Positions 32,036 to 41,648 of a stretch of DNA of 64,000 nucleotides are shown piece by piece. Under the pieces are notes generated by a model that saw nothing but the letters and a program-made list of their open reading frames with translations, had not been told where the DNA came from and did not search any database. The translations under genes and the position numbers were made by a program. Position 1 is the first letter of the stretch; each line of letters starts with the position of its first letter. This DNA comes from Lichenostomus cassidix (lineage: Eukaryota > Chordata > Aves > Passeriformes > Meliphagidae), in contig CM039210.1 in NCBI GenBank assembly GCA_008360975.2, positions 13,766,293-13,830,292 of the forward strand, read 5' to 3'.

Positions 32036-33729
32036 TTAACAGGTAACTGGCTGTAAGAAGGCTGGAGTGGTTGGTTGCAAGGCGGCTGAAATTGGGCGGG
32101 CGCAATTTTTTGTGTCACAGTCCCTTTCGCGCTCCGATTCCCGTTTCCCTGGGATCTCCGACAAGCTGCAGAGCTGTGTGACGCAGACTGGCACTGAGAA
32201 CACCACACTGCTCCAGCAGGGCAGTTTTGCCGTAAGTGCCCTGGCTGTCCACAGCGAAAACAATGGAGCTTTGTTTTTTGAGATGCTGGAGGTGGCCTTG
32301 GCTGCCGTAGGGGTGTGAGTGCGGCTAGGACTTGATTTTGAGAGGATTCTGCCTGCGCTTTTAATCCCTCCCCCAGCTCCTTGATAGCATTGACTAACCT
32401 AGCCTGACTGCCTATAAGGAACTGTGAAGCTTTTTCTAAAAGGTCCTCTATGGACCAATTCTCTGGCATGGTCATGATAAGATTTCTGACTGTTCCATTT
32501 CCATTTTGCAATACACACTGCTTTAACGTAGCCCATTGCATGCATTCTGCCATTCCTGCTGTTTTCACCGCTGCAGCAACCTTATCTACAAAAGATCCCA
32601 GCAGCTCATCCTGCCCCTGCTTGATGGACATATATGACGGGACGCCTCCGGGGGCTTTTATTTTATCCAGAGCATTCCGAGCTAAATCCATAGACTCTCT
32701 AATCTTGTTTGGTCCCAAGAGTGCCTGATCCTCACTTCTTAGATAAGGACCTAACCCCATCAATTCATTTAGAGTGACTCCATGCAGCGGGTCACCTGGT
32801 GCGCGCTGCACAGCCACCGACTCCTGGCAGCATGCCTGCCAATGAGCATTAAATAGCAGAGACTGATGTTGAGTAAGTATTAATCGTGCAATGCCCTTGA
32901 TATCGTTGGGGAGCAGAAGTCCTGATCCCCAGATATAATCTAGCATTTCTCTAGTAGGCTCTCCCTGAATTCCGAATTCACTCACGGTAGCTCGCAACTG
33001 AAATAAGATTTTCCAGTTTAGGGTTAAAATAGAAGCAGTGAGCCCTCCCTGCTCTCCTGGGCTGTAAATCACTGGGAACGCCCCCAACATCTCAGTCGCA
33101 GCTTCCACGTCACCCTCCTGACCCGCTTGTGAGGTAAATAGCCTCCAATAAATTTCATGCTGACATGCAGCCCCCAAACCGGCACCACCGGGACTGGCCA
33201 GACCCCCGGTAGGCGGAAGTTCGGGGCTCCCCAAACTGGGTGACTGAAAAACTGCCCTGTGAGATACTGGGTCAGAAGACTCGATCGGAGCGGAAGGCTT
33301 CACCGCATCCTCAGAGGGCTCAGCAAATGGATTAGTAGGGGGAATATGTACTGTGTTTGTTAATGGGGGGAGCGGCCATGATCGCTCATTACCTTGCCCT
33401 GAAGTAGACGGGGGAGGTGGACTCAGCCGCTCAGAAGCAGCCCTAGCCGCCCTCTGTTCTGCCTGATACTGATACAGAGCCTTACTAGCTATCTTCCACA
33501 CTTTGCATAGTTTTTCTCCAACCTTATCATCTTCAAGAATAGCATCCCACAACTTATCTCCTACTCTCTGCCATTCATCACGATCAAAAATGCTGTTAGG
33601 GTCAATAAAACAACCTTTAGCCAACCCCCATGCTGTCAACGCCACTAAATCACTCTTTATATCCTTACCCTTAATCCCCCGCTTTTCTAAAAAGCAATAA
33701 AACACATCAAAAGTGGCTTGTCTCTCCAT
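31990..33729 (-). CDS. gag: ERV-C Gag polyprotein, intact
   Basis: 579 residues from ATG at 33727-33729. The matrix-like N-terminus is about 95 residues (MERQATFDVFYCFLEKRG). A proline-rich linker of about 90 residues follows, with PPPPST and PLPPLTN, possible late-domain sites. Capsid follows with a major homology region at about 370-395 (SIKQGQDELLGSFVDKVAAA). The nucleocapsid has two CCHC knuckles (CFRCGQPGHLRQNC, CSQCQSASHSSAAC) and a Gln/Pro-rich tail. It overlaps pol by about 45 bases; I see no canonical slippery heptamer there. No stops or shifts, consistent with the near-identical LTRs. Confidence 0.93.
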   Translation of the reverse strand: MERQATFDVFYCFLEKRGIKGKDIKSDLVALTAWGLAKGCFIDPNSIFDRDEWQRVGDKLWDAILEDDKVGEKLCKVWKIASKALYQYQAEQRAARAASERLSPPPPSTSGQGNERSWPLPPLTNTVHIPPTNPFAEPSEDAVKPSAPIESSDPVSHRAVFQSPSLGSPELPPTGGLASPGGAGLGAACQHEIYWRLFTSQAGQEGDVEAATEMLGAFPVIYSPGEQGGLTASILTLNWKILFQLRATVSEFGIQGEPTREMLDYIWGSGLLLPNDIKGIARLILTQHQSLLFNAHWQACCQESVAVQRAPGDPLHGVTLNELMGLGPYLRSEDQALLGPNKIRESMDLARNALDKIKAPGGVPSYMSIKQGQDELLGSFVDKVAAAVKTAGMAECMQWATLKQCVLQNGNGTVRNLIMTMPENWSIEDLLEKASQFLIGSQARLVNAIKELGEGLKAQAESSQNQVLAALTPLRQPRPPPASQKTKLHCFRCGQPGHLRQNCPAGAVWCSQCQSASHSSAACRRSQGNGNRSAKGTVTQKIAPAQFQPPCNQPLQPSYSQLPVNQPPSGALRWTWQPQ

Positions 33730-33734
33730 TGCGC

Positions 33735-33746
33735 ACTCACTTTTTT
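33735..33746 (-). promoter_or_regulatory. Candidate splice donor upstream of ERV-C gag
   Basis: On the minus strand AAAAAAGTGAGT lies just upstream of the gag ATG, a strong donor-like site that could serve subgenomic env mRNA. A pyrimidine-rich acceptor candidate ending TCCTCCACAG is at about 29062-29075 within integrase. Both are inferred from sequence only. Confidence 0.45.
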
Positions 33747-33958
33747 CACCCTCCGAGATCTTCCGGCCACTTTTCCTCTCTGGTGCGAGATTTTCACCTC
33801 ACAAGTCCGGCAGTGTCCAGATCCCGTCCTGATAACGGTCGTCCTGTATGTGCGCCCACTGCTTTGATCCTCCGGGGTGTTTCGGAGCCAGATGCCTTGT
33901 CAGCCGTAGTTACATCGCTCTCAGATGGATCCAGCCAAAAGGGGAGCGAGACCCTTGG

Positions 33959-33973
33959 ACGTCGGGGTCACCA
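33959..33973 (-). promoter_or_regulatory. ERV-C primer-binding site (tRNA-Trp type)
   Basis: On the minus strand TGGTGACCCCGACGT starts three bases after the 5' LTR. These 15 bases equal the start of the tRNA-Trp primer site used by avian leukosis-type retroviruses; the next bases diverge. Confidence 0.85.
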
Positions 33974-33976
33974 TTA

Positions 33977-34382
33977 TGCTGAGGAACGGAGGCTTGACAA
34001 TCCAATATGAATTTACCACAAGCTTCAGTTTATTGATTTACAGCAGACAATTTTATAGTGTAGTTAACTAACTCATGCATATTCTGTAATCATACAATAC
34101 TATTGGTTATATACTTCCACACCCTAAGTTTGGCTACTTGCCTTAACATGTATCTATGTTTACCTATAGTGCCTGATTTCTGCATATCTTTTACCAATTA
34201 ACGCATTCTTGACGGCCCCCACGACTTCTATGTTGCAGAAAGTCGTGGTGACCTTAGATCGCTGATTGGACGAAGGTATCTAATTAATAGTTGGCTGAAT
34301 ATGGCTATTGTTAAGAAGCGGCTTGTTAATAAGCAATCTATCTACATCTGCGTGTCCCTTCTCTAGAAGCCAGCTTAACACA
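33977..34382 (-). mobile_element. ERV-C 5' LTR
   Basis: 406 bp, identical to 26754-27159 except AA versus TC near the U3 edge (AACACA against TCCACA at the plus-strand right end). TATAAAA is at 34051-34057 and AATAAA at 34029-34034 on the minus strand. Confidence 0.93.
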
Positions 34383-35910
34383 AGATCTACTTTTTTCTGT
34401 GGCACTACTGCAAAAATGCTTTTTTTTGCTATCTTTCTTGTTGTTTTGTTAGCAAAGCAATTTCTTACTTCAGGAGTTGTCTTCTCCTTTTGATGACTTC
34501 TGCAATGAAGGACAGCTACTTCTGTAGGCTTCCAAGTGCTTTGCAGGAGTGCAAGGGTTTGTTTTGCATGCTTGATGTCATAACTTTGAGCAGTCAGCAG
34601 GCCACGTCCTTCTCAGATAGCTCTGTGGGCATGAACAACACTGAAGGCATATTTGGAATTAGTCCATATGTCTACCTCCTTTCCCTCGCTCAGTCCTAGA
34701 GCTCTGGTCAGTGTAATCAGTTTCCAATCTGGCTTCTTCAGAGGCACGTTCTTCAGGTCTGGTCTGCTGGAATAGGTCTCTTCCGTTGCCTGTAAACAGT
34801 CATGCTCAGGCAGGTCATCAAGTAATGTGGATGACAAAAATATTGTAGGATTTACAACAAGCATTGTATTTAGGGTGACATTGTGTCCCCCCTTTTTCTC
34901 TAGGTCAGAGATCACGGTGTGGGGTACATACTCGACAATGTGCTGCCCAAGGGTGAATTTTCAAGCTTCCTGTATTAGGATGACAGTTGCTGCCACAGTT
35001 TTCAGACACCCAGGCCACCCTTGGCTAACATTGTTGAGTTGTTTTGAGAAACAGGCCACAGCTCTTTGCTGATTTCCAAGGTGCTGTGCCAGTACTTTTA
35101 GAGTAACATTCTGCTGCTCATATGTAAAAAGTTCGAAGGGCTCTGTTATGTCTGGCAGCCCTAGAGCTGGAGCAGATATTAAGGAATGTTTTAGTTGTTT
35201 AAATTCAGCTTTTGCTTTCTCTTTCCAGTTGGTGGTTTCTTTCTCAGCTGCTTTAAGGGCTTTATATAAGGTTTTTTCTTGTTTTCTCTAGTCCTCTAGT
35301 TCTTTTGACAACTGATGTTTAAATATAGTTGGGCTATTTTTAAGCCCTTGGAGTAACTCTGTTCAGGTGAGCTGAGTTTCTCCTCCTGTCTCAGGATTTT
35401 CCCACTCAGATGTAAAGAATTCTTTACTTTTACTTACAGAAATCCAGGAAAAGGCATCTTTGAGATTTAAAACTGTGAACTTCCCTAGGTCATTTGTTGG
35501 TGTGGTCTGAAAAATGTAGGGGTTTGGCACAACTGAATCTATGTCTTCTATGTCCTCTGTGGTTTTGTTAATTGCCTTTAAATCTTGCACTAATTTGTAA
35601 CTTTTACTATCATCTTTTTTTACTGGCAGAATGGATTCTCTCAGTTCACATTTTAAAGGTTGAAAGAAAGGCTGTGTTTCACTTATCCCTGTGACACTGG
35701 TTACTTTTACAATGCCTCGACTCAGTTTCCCCTCAGCCTGCCCCAAAGGTGTTTCTAGGACAGTCGCTTTCTTTCTTGGTTCATCTCTTTTAGATCTGGT
35801 GTGTTTAGCTACCGGATTAGCAGCCCCTATTATAGCCTCTTGGGTTACCATTCCCTTCTTCTTCCCGGTAAGCTCGCTGGCTGCTGTGGTTACAGCCCCC
35901 ATCCCAGCCT
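34383..35910 (-). pseudogene. pol: ERV-B reverse transcriptase and RNase H remnant
   Basis: Minus-strand frame 35363-35902 has an RT entry region (VKVTSVTGISETQPFFQPLK, KLVQDLKAINKT) and motif A-like VLNLKDAFSWI. The palm downstream of it is degraded. RNase H text is at 34613-34915 (KPDWKLITLTRALGLSEGKE, VDIWTNSKYAFSVVHAH). Protease is not visible. It is gammaretrovirus-like in wording. ERV-C cuts it from the integrase at 34382. Confidence 0.75.
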
Positions 35911-37302
35911 CCTCTCTTTCAGAGCTATCTGCCTTGAATTCATCTGGCTGGATTTCAATTGCAGTTATTTTTCTCTCAGCTCTGTTACTGACCGCGCAGC
36001 AAAGCAGCTGCTGCCTTTCGCCCCCTCCTTTCCCAGTCTGGGAGGGGCCAGGTACGGCAGCAGCAGCACTTCTCTCCCCGCCTGGACCTGCTTCCGAGCC
36101 CCCCTGCCTCCGCTCTCAGTGCGGCAGGCGGGCTGTGATTGACTCGCCCTTGCTCTGCCCCTGCCTCTGCTCTCAGTGTGCCCCGGGGAGGGTGGCCGCG
36201 GAGGGGGCAATGGCCACCCATCCCCCATCTCTAGCCTTACCGTGGCAGGGGGGAGGGCAGCTGGCAGTGGCCACCGATCCCCCACCCCCAGTGCCATATC
36301 GGCCCGGGGCAGAGAGGGGGGCCGCCGACAGCGGCAGCGACGGAGGACAGAGCCAGCCTCCCGCCACCTCCTCCGATCCGGCTGGCTCTTGTAGCGAGAA
36401 GGGTTAGATATTCTTTTCCACAAGGCAGGCAGTCTTTTTTAATTTGTTTGTACACTTTTTCCCGATTCAAGAATATAGAAAACAACTCTGCATCTTTTAA
36501 TTCATCAAACCTGCCTTGGACCTGAAACTCTACTAATAGTTTTGTGATTAATTGATCTTCTAAAATGCTTAGATTGAGCCATTCCTCTCCTCCCCCCCGT
36601 TCCAACACAGGCTACCCCCACGACGACAGCCTAGATAATTTTCCCATGTACTGGGGGGTGTTCTTTCCCATTAGATCGTGCCAGTTTGTTAAAATCAGAC
36701 CTAGTGGGGAATCTTGTGGGATTTTTGGGTTAGTAGATGACGCATCACCTATGTTTCATTTAAAAACAGAAAAGAAACAGCTGGAAAGAAAGCACTTAGC
36801 CTAAAAACTGGCGCGAGAACTGAACGTGCAGTTCCCACGCCCCAGCAGAGTAAAGAAAGCAAGCTTAAAACAGCACGCGTGCAGCTTAAACCCGTGGCGA
36901 GGTTCAACTACCACCCTTCAGTAGTTGAACCCACACTCCAACCTGTGGGCCACAGCTCCCTCTGAGCTACAGCCCCCCGTGAGCCACTACGCAGCTCCTG
37001 TGAGTAAAAGGCGTCCCTTTCCCCTCACAGCCCCCCTGCAGGAGTGGAGTAGGTTGCGATAACTTCTCTTTTATGGCCCCCCTGGCCACACTCCCACCCT
37101 TGGAGATCTCCCCAGATGCTAGCAATAAAACCATAAAAAACCCTTTTGATCTCACCTCTCTTGCTGTGTTTCTGTGGTAGGTTGTTTCGGAAACTCCCTG
37201 GGTTTTTCAATCTCGCTGCCTCCCTCCCGTATAGTGCTGGCGAGTGGGGGGGGTGCAGCAGGGTATTCTTCGGTCCAGAATTGAAACTCGGGGTCTCCTC
37301 TT
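35911..37302 (-). pseudogene. gag: ERV-B gag/leader remnant, GC-rich
   Basis: Should contain leader and gag. A matrix-like minus-strand frame is at 36400-36608 (EDQLITKLLVEFQVQGRFDE, LNREKVYKQIKK). Much of 35990-36370 is a GC-rich, CpG-rich tract with repeated CTCAGTG and CGGCAGCG-like units that encodes no recognisable Gag. No zinc knuckle is seen. The 36820-37300 portion is leader-like without long frames. Confidence 0.5.
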
Positions 37303-37320
37303 CTCCTGGCTGGCTCGCCA
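37303..37320 (-). promoter_or_regulatory. ERV-B primer-binding site (tRNA-Arg type)
   Basis: The plus strand shows CTCCTGGCTGGCTCGCCA, which equals the 3' end (with CCA) of a vertebrate tRNA-Arg(ACG), from general knowledge. It lies four bases from the 5' LTR. Confidence 0.75.
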
Positions 37321-37324
37321 GAAC

Positions 37325-37799
37325 TGATGCCTTAAATGCTGATAAAAATTTGAGACACAGACACGCAGTATAGGAAAAAGGTATTACCTTGGTTTAATAG
37401 GATTCCAGGTGCACCACGACGACTCAAGCCCCCACGATATCCCCCGTATACAATTTATGGACAGCCTAGATTAGCATACTTATCTAAAAGTCTCCAATGA
37501 GAAGTCTAACAAATGAAGTAATTGCCCCCTTATTAAAATTGCCCCCCCAAAAAAGATTACTACTTAGTTTACAAAAAACGTGTCTCAGTGATGGGGCTCT
37601 GTTCAAGGTTGGTGCGTCATGCTTTTGAGATTGTGGGGATGTTTTGTCTTCCCCAAAGAATTCTGAGCAAGGCAAGGGTACAAGGGTTATAGGGTTGAGA
37701 TACAGGGAGTAAAAAGTACAGGAATGGGGAAGGGTAAAAGGATATATAAAAAGAGTGTAAAGTATAATGGAAAAAGGACAAAAAACCCATAAGGCATCA
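37325..37799 (-). mobile_element. ERV-B 5' LTR
   Basis: 475 bp, TGATGCCTTAAATG to AAGGCATCA on the plus strand, about 97% identical to 24677-25153 by eye. Right TSD GTAT at 37800-37803. Confidence 0.9.
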
Positions 37800-38666
37800 G
37801 TATCCACAAATAATTCCATGTCGTTACCAGCAGGAGTGTTTTTAATTTGCGAAGACTGCGCATGGCCCGGCATTCTCTCCAAATTACGAGGTGGACCCTG
37901 TTCTCTAGGGAGATTAATGTTATTAACCCCCAACACTTCAATGATTCTAAACATGTCCCGATGACATCATCAGACAAAACGAATGGCTCATGCTTTCTCC
38001 CCCAACTGTAAATCAAATGTCAAATTCTGGTCCCCTGTGGCCATGATATCTGCTTTCCTTTTAGCACCAGGAGTAGCTTCTGCTGGCGCATTAGCTCAGC
38101 TAAACAAACTAGGATGCTGGCTCGCTAGACAAACTAATGCTACTTCTAAAGCCATTTCACCGTTATTGCTTGATGTAGATTCAGTTAGACACACTATGCT
38201 ACAAAATAGAGGTGCAATAGATTTTCTCTTATTAGCCAAGGGGCATGGCTGTGAAGAGTTTGAAGGAATGTGTTGTATGAACCTTTCTGACCACTCAAAG
38301 TCCATTCACCGGCAGCTTGCTGAACTGCAGTACCTGTCAGGGCAACTACAAATAGCCGATGGCTTAGGACTCGCTGGGTGGTTGAAAAGTTTGGGAATTA
38401 CTGGATGGTTCAAAGATCTGATCCAAGCAGCTGTGCTCATTTTAATTGTAGTTTTGCTATTATTAATAATTTTGCCATACGTAGTGCAATGCTTACAGCA
38501 TATGCTAATAAAGACGGTCAACCAAGCCTGGCTTGTGCAAAAAGAAAACAGAGGAATTGTTAAAGCATGGCTCGTAGAGCGAGGCCATATGAATATGTTT
38601 CTTAAGCCCAATTCAGCCTGTGTGACTGACTCTGAAGTCTCTTTCCCAGGAGATAACAAAACATAA
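37800..38666 (+). pseudogene. env: ERV-A env, 3' part with transmembrane subunit
   Basis: Resumes the gene split at 24676. LPAGVFLICEDCAW matches the ERV-C surface subunit. A frame break near 37960-37990 destroys the cleavage-site region. From 37983 the transmembrane subunit is open: MLQNRGAIDFLLLAKGHG, CX6CC (CEEFEGMCC) at about 38250-38280 and an anchor at about 38420-38490 (AAVLILIVVLLLLIILPYVV). The tail continues across the 3' LTR border (38558) to TAA at 38664-38666, so the last ~35 codons are LTR sequence. Confidence 0.88.
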
Positions 38667-39219
38667 AGAGCCAAGAATGTGAACATCATAAAAGAATTCT
38701 AAACAAGATAAAGAAATTACATAGAATTTTAGCTAATGCTTAGTGTGGCAAGCACAGACTCTTTCCCATGGGAATTTTTCTCTTCTTCTTCCTGTGTTCT
38801 ATAAACAAAGATAAAGTTTAGATGTTATTGAAATGGTCTACTGGAAAGATAGGCAGTTCAAGCCTGGCCAATCAGCCTAGGGGGAGGTTTTGAATTGACC
38901 CAATCCGGATGATCTGTGAAAGTCTATATAAGTTTTGGAATTAATTAATAAAATTAGAATTTTGCCACATTCGACACAGCCTGATTCTTGCCCTCTGCTA
39001 GCAGTTCACAGTGACAGCTTAGAGAGCGTGATCAAAAGCCTACAGCCAATTAGCAAGTTAGATTAGGCGCGTGAACTCAAGCTTTTATCTAATCATATAT
39101 ACCAGTGTGTTGCGTGAACAGTGCTTTTGTCTATAATAATGCTTGCTTCATGAAAATAAAGGGGAGATGACACCTATACCTCAGTGAGGATGTGTGTTTT
39201 ACTTGGCTGACCCCCAACT
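38558..39219 (+). mobile_element. ERV-A 3' LTR, split by a solo LTR
   Basis: TGTTAAAGC to CCAACT, about 383 bp after removing the nested 38744-39016 element and its duplicated 6 bp. Right TSD GGTTTC at 39220-39225. Confidence 0.9.
38744..39016 (+). mobile_element. Short ERVK-like solo LTR (family 1)
   Basis: TGTGGC to GTGACA with a perfect 6-bp TSD GCTTAG (38738-38743 and 39017-39022). Has CTATATAAG and AATAAA close together near 38925-38950. Younger than the ERV-A 3' LTR it splits. Confidence 0.92.
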
Positions 39220-39225
39220 GGTTTC

Positions 39226-39299
39226 TACCTCTTTTAGCAGACACCTGTCTTTCAAACCGAGACAGTGTGTTGTTTTATTTCTAGATCTTTAAGGCATCA
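39226..39299 (+). mobile_element. End of LTR D2 (to 39264) and end of LTR G (39270-39299)
   Basis: 39226-39264 is the last part of D2 (CTTTTAGCAGACACCTGTC, then AAACCGAGACA). GTGTG at 39265-39269 is the repeat of 3409-3413. The last 30 bases end GGCATCA and complete LTR G, followed by GCAG (39300-39303) and CR1 ORF2. Confidence 0.8.
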
Positions 39300-40371
39300 G
39301 CAGCATGGGCAACAAACAGGAGGAGTTTGAAGCCACCGTGCTGTTAAGAAGCTATGACCTTCTTGCCATTACTGAAACTTGGTAGGACATATCCCATGAC
39401 TGGAGTATGACTATTGATGGCTACAGGCTGTTCAGACGAGACAGGAGAGGTGGAGGGGTTTCCCTCTACATCAAGAGGTGGATTGAGTGTGAAGAGTTGT
39501 CTCTAAAGAACAGCCATGAGCCAATTGAAAGCCTGTGGGTAAGAATCAGAGACTGAGGCAACAAAGGGAACCTTGTGGTTGGTGACTACTACAGGCTGCC
39601 CAACCAAGACGAACCTATTGATGAAGCCATCTTGCTCCAGCTGCAGGAGGCATCACGCTCACAGGCTCTTGTCCTATTTGGGGACTTCAGCCACCCTGAT
39701 ATCTGCTGGGAAAGTAGCTTGGTGAGCTGTAGGTGATCCAGGAGACTCCTGGAATGCATGGACGATAACTTCTTGAGCCAGGTAATAGACAGCCCCACCA
39801 GAGGGGATGCGATACTGGATCTGATGGCCACCAACATAAGCGAGCTAATCAGGGACGTCAAGACTGGAGACAGCCTGGGCTGCAGTGATCATGCACCAAT
39901 GGAATTCACAGTCCTGAGGGACAAGAGTCAGGTAAGGAGGAAAGTTAGGCCCCTGAACTTTAGGAAAGCAAACGTCCAGCTCTTCAAGGAGATAGTCAAT
40001 AGGATCCCCTGGGACACTGCCCTCCAGAACAAGGGAATGAATCTGAGCTAGCAGATCTTTAACACAGTCTTCCATAGAGTGCAAGAGCTTGCGATCCCCA
40101 GGAACAAGAAATCAGGCAAGGAAGGCAAGAGATCAGCATGGCTGAGTAGAGAAACTGCTGGTCAAAATAAAGAGAAAGAAACAAATGCCCAGGCAGTGGA
40201 AACAAGGACAGGTGACCTGGGAAGAGTATAGAGAGGAAGTATGCTTGTGTAGGGATGGGGTGAGGAAGGACAAGGTGAAGCTGGAACTGAACCTGGCAAG
40301 GGCCGCAAAGAATAACAAGAATGGCTTCTACAGGTATGTCAGCCAGAAAAGGAAGGTCAAAGAAGGCATGA

Positions 40372-41065
40372 TGTAGCAGTGAGATCCACTCAGGCGAGCT
40401 TAGAGTCTGAAATAACCAACAAACCCCTCTGGATTTGAAGAGCCCTTCAGGTTAGGGTGACAGAAAATCATCCCCCCGACATGCTTTGAGGCTAAGCCCC
40501 ATGAATATGGGTCAGGAATCAGAGGTATTGGTTCTTGAAGTTCTCTTCCTCTTTATCCCATATATAGTTAATAGCTAGAAAGTTCTTTACCCACAGTGCT
40601 ATTATTGGTTTTAAAAGTTCTGTATCTGCCCCCCTTGCACCCCTATTCCTCAGTTTATCTGCCAGTTCTGAATCCCTCTTGCCTCTATTGGCCCTCCTGT
40701 GTAAACCCCTCCCATTTCTCCATCCCTTTTAACCCCATGTTCACTTCCATTCGGTGCTCTCTGCTCCTCGGAACCCAGCTCTCTCCTCTCCGGCGTTCCG
40801 TCCCAGTCCCAGCCACCCTCTCCTTCCTGCCATTCCCACCAATAAACCCTGGATTCCAAAAGCTGAGAGACTGCATTTCCTTTAATCGCCGAGGCTCCTA
40901 TTATCCTGCCTTCGAGAAGCCAGCCCGAGCTCGGGTTCCACCAGCCCCGGATCCGCTCCACCCACACAGCTTGGAAGCCACCCGGCTGGGGCCTCTTTTA
41001 GTTGGGGTTTTTGGGGTCTCCCTGCCTCCCCAGAGCGAGAAAACCTCAACATATTCCCCCCCCCA
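40372..41065 (+). mobile_element. Unclassified LTR (family N)
   Basis: Interrupts CR1 ORF2 after GCATGATG and ends near CCCCCCA, before CR1 text resumes (ACACTGGTGAACTGG). TGTAGCAG start, CCATATATAG at about 40558 as a promoter candidate and CCAATAAACC at about 40842 as poly(A) signal. The 3' border is uncertain: either CTCAACA at 41051, or 41065 with TSD ATGA/ATAA. Confidence 0.6.
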
Positions 41066-41648
41066 ATAAAAAACACTGGTGAACTGGAAACCACAGATGA
41101 GGAAACAGCTGAGGTGCTCAACAGTTTTTTTGCCTCAGTCTTCAATGGAAACCTCTCTTCCCACAGCTCTGAAGTGGATGGACAGCAGGATGGGGACTAG
41201 GCGAGCAAAGGCCCTCCCGCTAAGTGAAGATCAGGTTCATGACCACCTGAGAAACCTGAACATACATAAGTATGTCAGAACCAATGAGATGCATCCCAGA
41301 ATCCTGAGGGAATTGGCTGATGTAGTTGCCAAGCCAGTCTCCATGATATTTAAAAAGTCATCACAGTCAGGAGAAGTCCCAGGTGACTGGAAAACGGGAA
41401 ACACTGTACCCATCTTAAAAAAGGGTAGAAAGGAGGACCCTGGGAACTACTGACCAGTCAGCATCACCTCTGTGCCTGGGAAGATCATGGAACAGATCCT
41501 CCTAGAAGCTCTGCTAAGGCACATAGAGAACAGGGAGGTGATTTGGGAAAGCCAGCATGGCTTCACCAAGGACAAGTCCTGCCTCGCAAACCTGTGGCCT
41601 TCTATGATGGGGTGACTACATCAATGGACAAGGGAAGGGCTACAGATG

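Larger units (their letters stand above)
26754..34382 (-). mobile_element. ERV-C: youngest provirus, betaretrovirus-like, minus strand
   Basis: Flanked by a perfect 6-bp TSD AGATCT (26748-26753 and 34383-34388) within ERV-B pol. LTRs of 406 bp (26754-27159 and 33977-34382) differ at only two bases, both at the U3 start. Long open frames remain for gag (579 codons), dUTPase-protease-RT-RNase H (676), integrase (328), a cysteine-rich ORF (about 221) and env (464). Two lesions in pol make it non-autonomous: the RT fingers are missing and a TAA lies in RNase H. It is the deepest layer of the nest. Confidence 0.93.
24677..37799 (-). mobile_element. ERV-B: gammaretrovirus-like provirus, minus strand
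   Basis: Inserted in ERV-A env with a 4-bp TSD GTAT (24673-24676 and 37800-37803). LTRs run TGATGCC to GGCATCA. On the minus strand the 5' LTR is 37325-37799, PBS 37303-37320, degenerate gag/leader, RT, RNase H, [ERV-C], integrase, a short 3' region and 3' LTR 24677-25153 preceded by a polypurine tract. The LTRs differ at about 13 of roughly 475 positions by eye. Genes are broken. The 4-bp TSD and integrase style agree with ERV1/gamma-like elements. Confidence 0.9.
16635..39219 (+). mobile_element. ERV-A: betaretrovirus-like provirus, plus strand
   Basis: Complete provirus framework: 5' LTR 16635-17021, PBS, gag, dUTPase-protease, RT, RNase H, integrase, a cysteine-rich ORF, env and 3' LTR 38558-39219. 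The 6-bp TSD GGTTTC flanks it. Internal insertions are a minus-strand D-type LTR (19440-20345), ERV-B inside env (24677-37799) and a family-1 solo LTR in the 3' LTR (38744-39016). The two LTRs differ at roughly 17 positions of about 383 by hand count, so it is clearly older than ERV-C. All genes carry stops or frameshifts. Confidence 0.9.

Noticed and set aside
26748..34388. Apparent inverted flanks (AGATCTTG / CAAGATCT) around ERV-C, suggesting an inversion
   Set aside because: The LTR actually extends to TGCTGAGG and CCACA/ACACA; the real flank is AGATCT on both sides, a palindromic direct repeat and therefore a normal 6-bp TSD.
35691..36407. A 238-codon plus-strand frame over the GC-rich tract
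   Set aside because: It runs antisense to ERV-B, has compositional Pro/Ala/Ser bias and no domain; open because the region is GC-rich.
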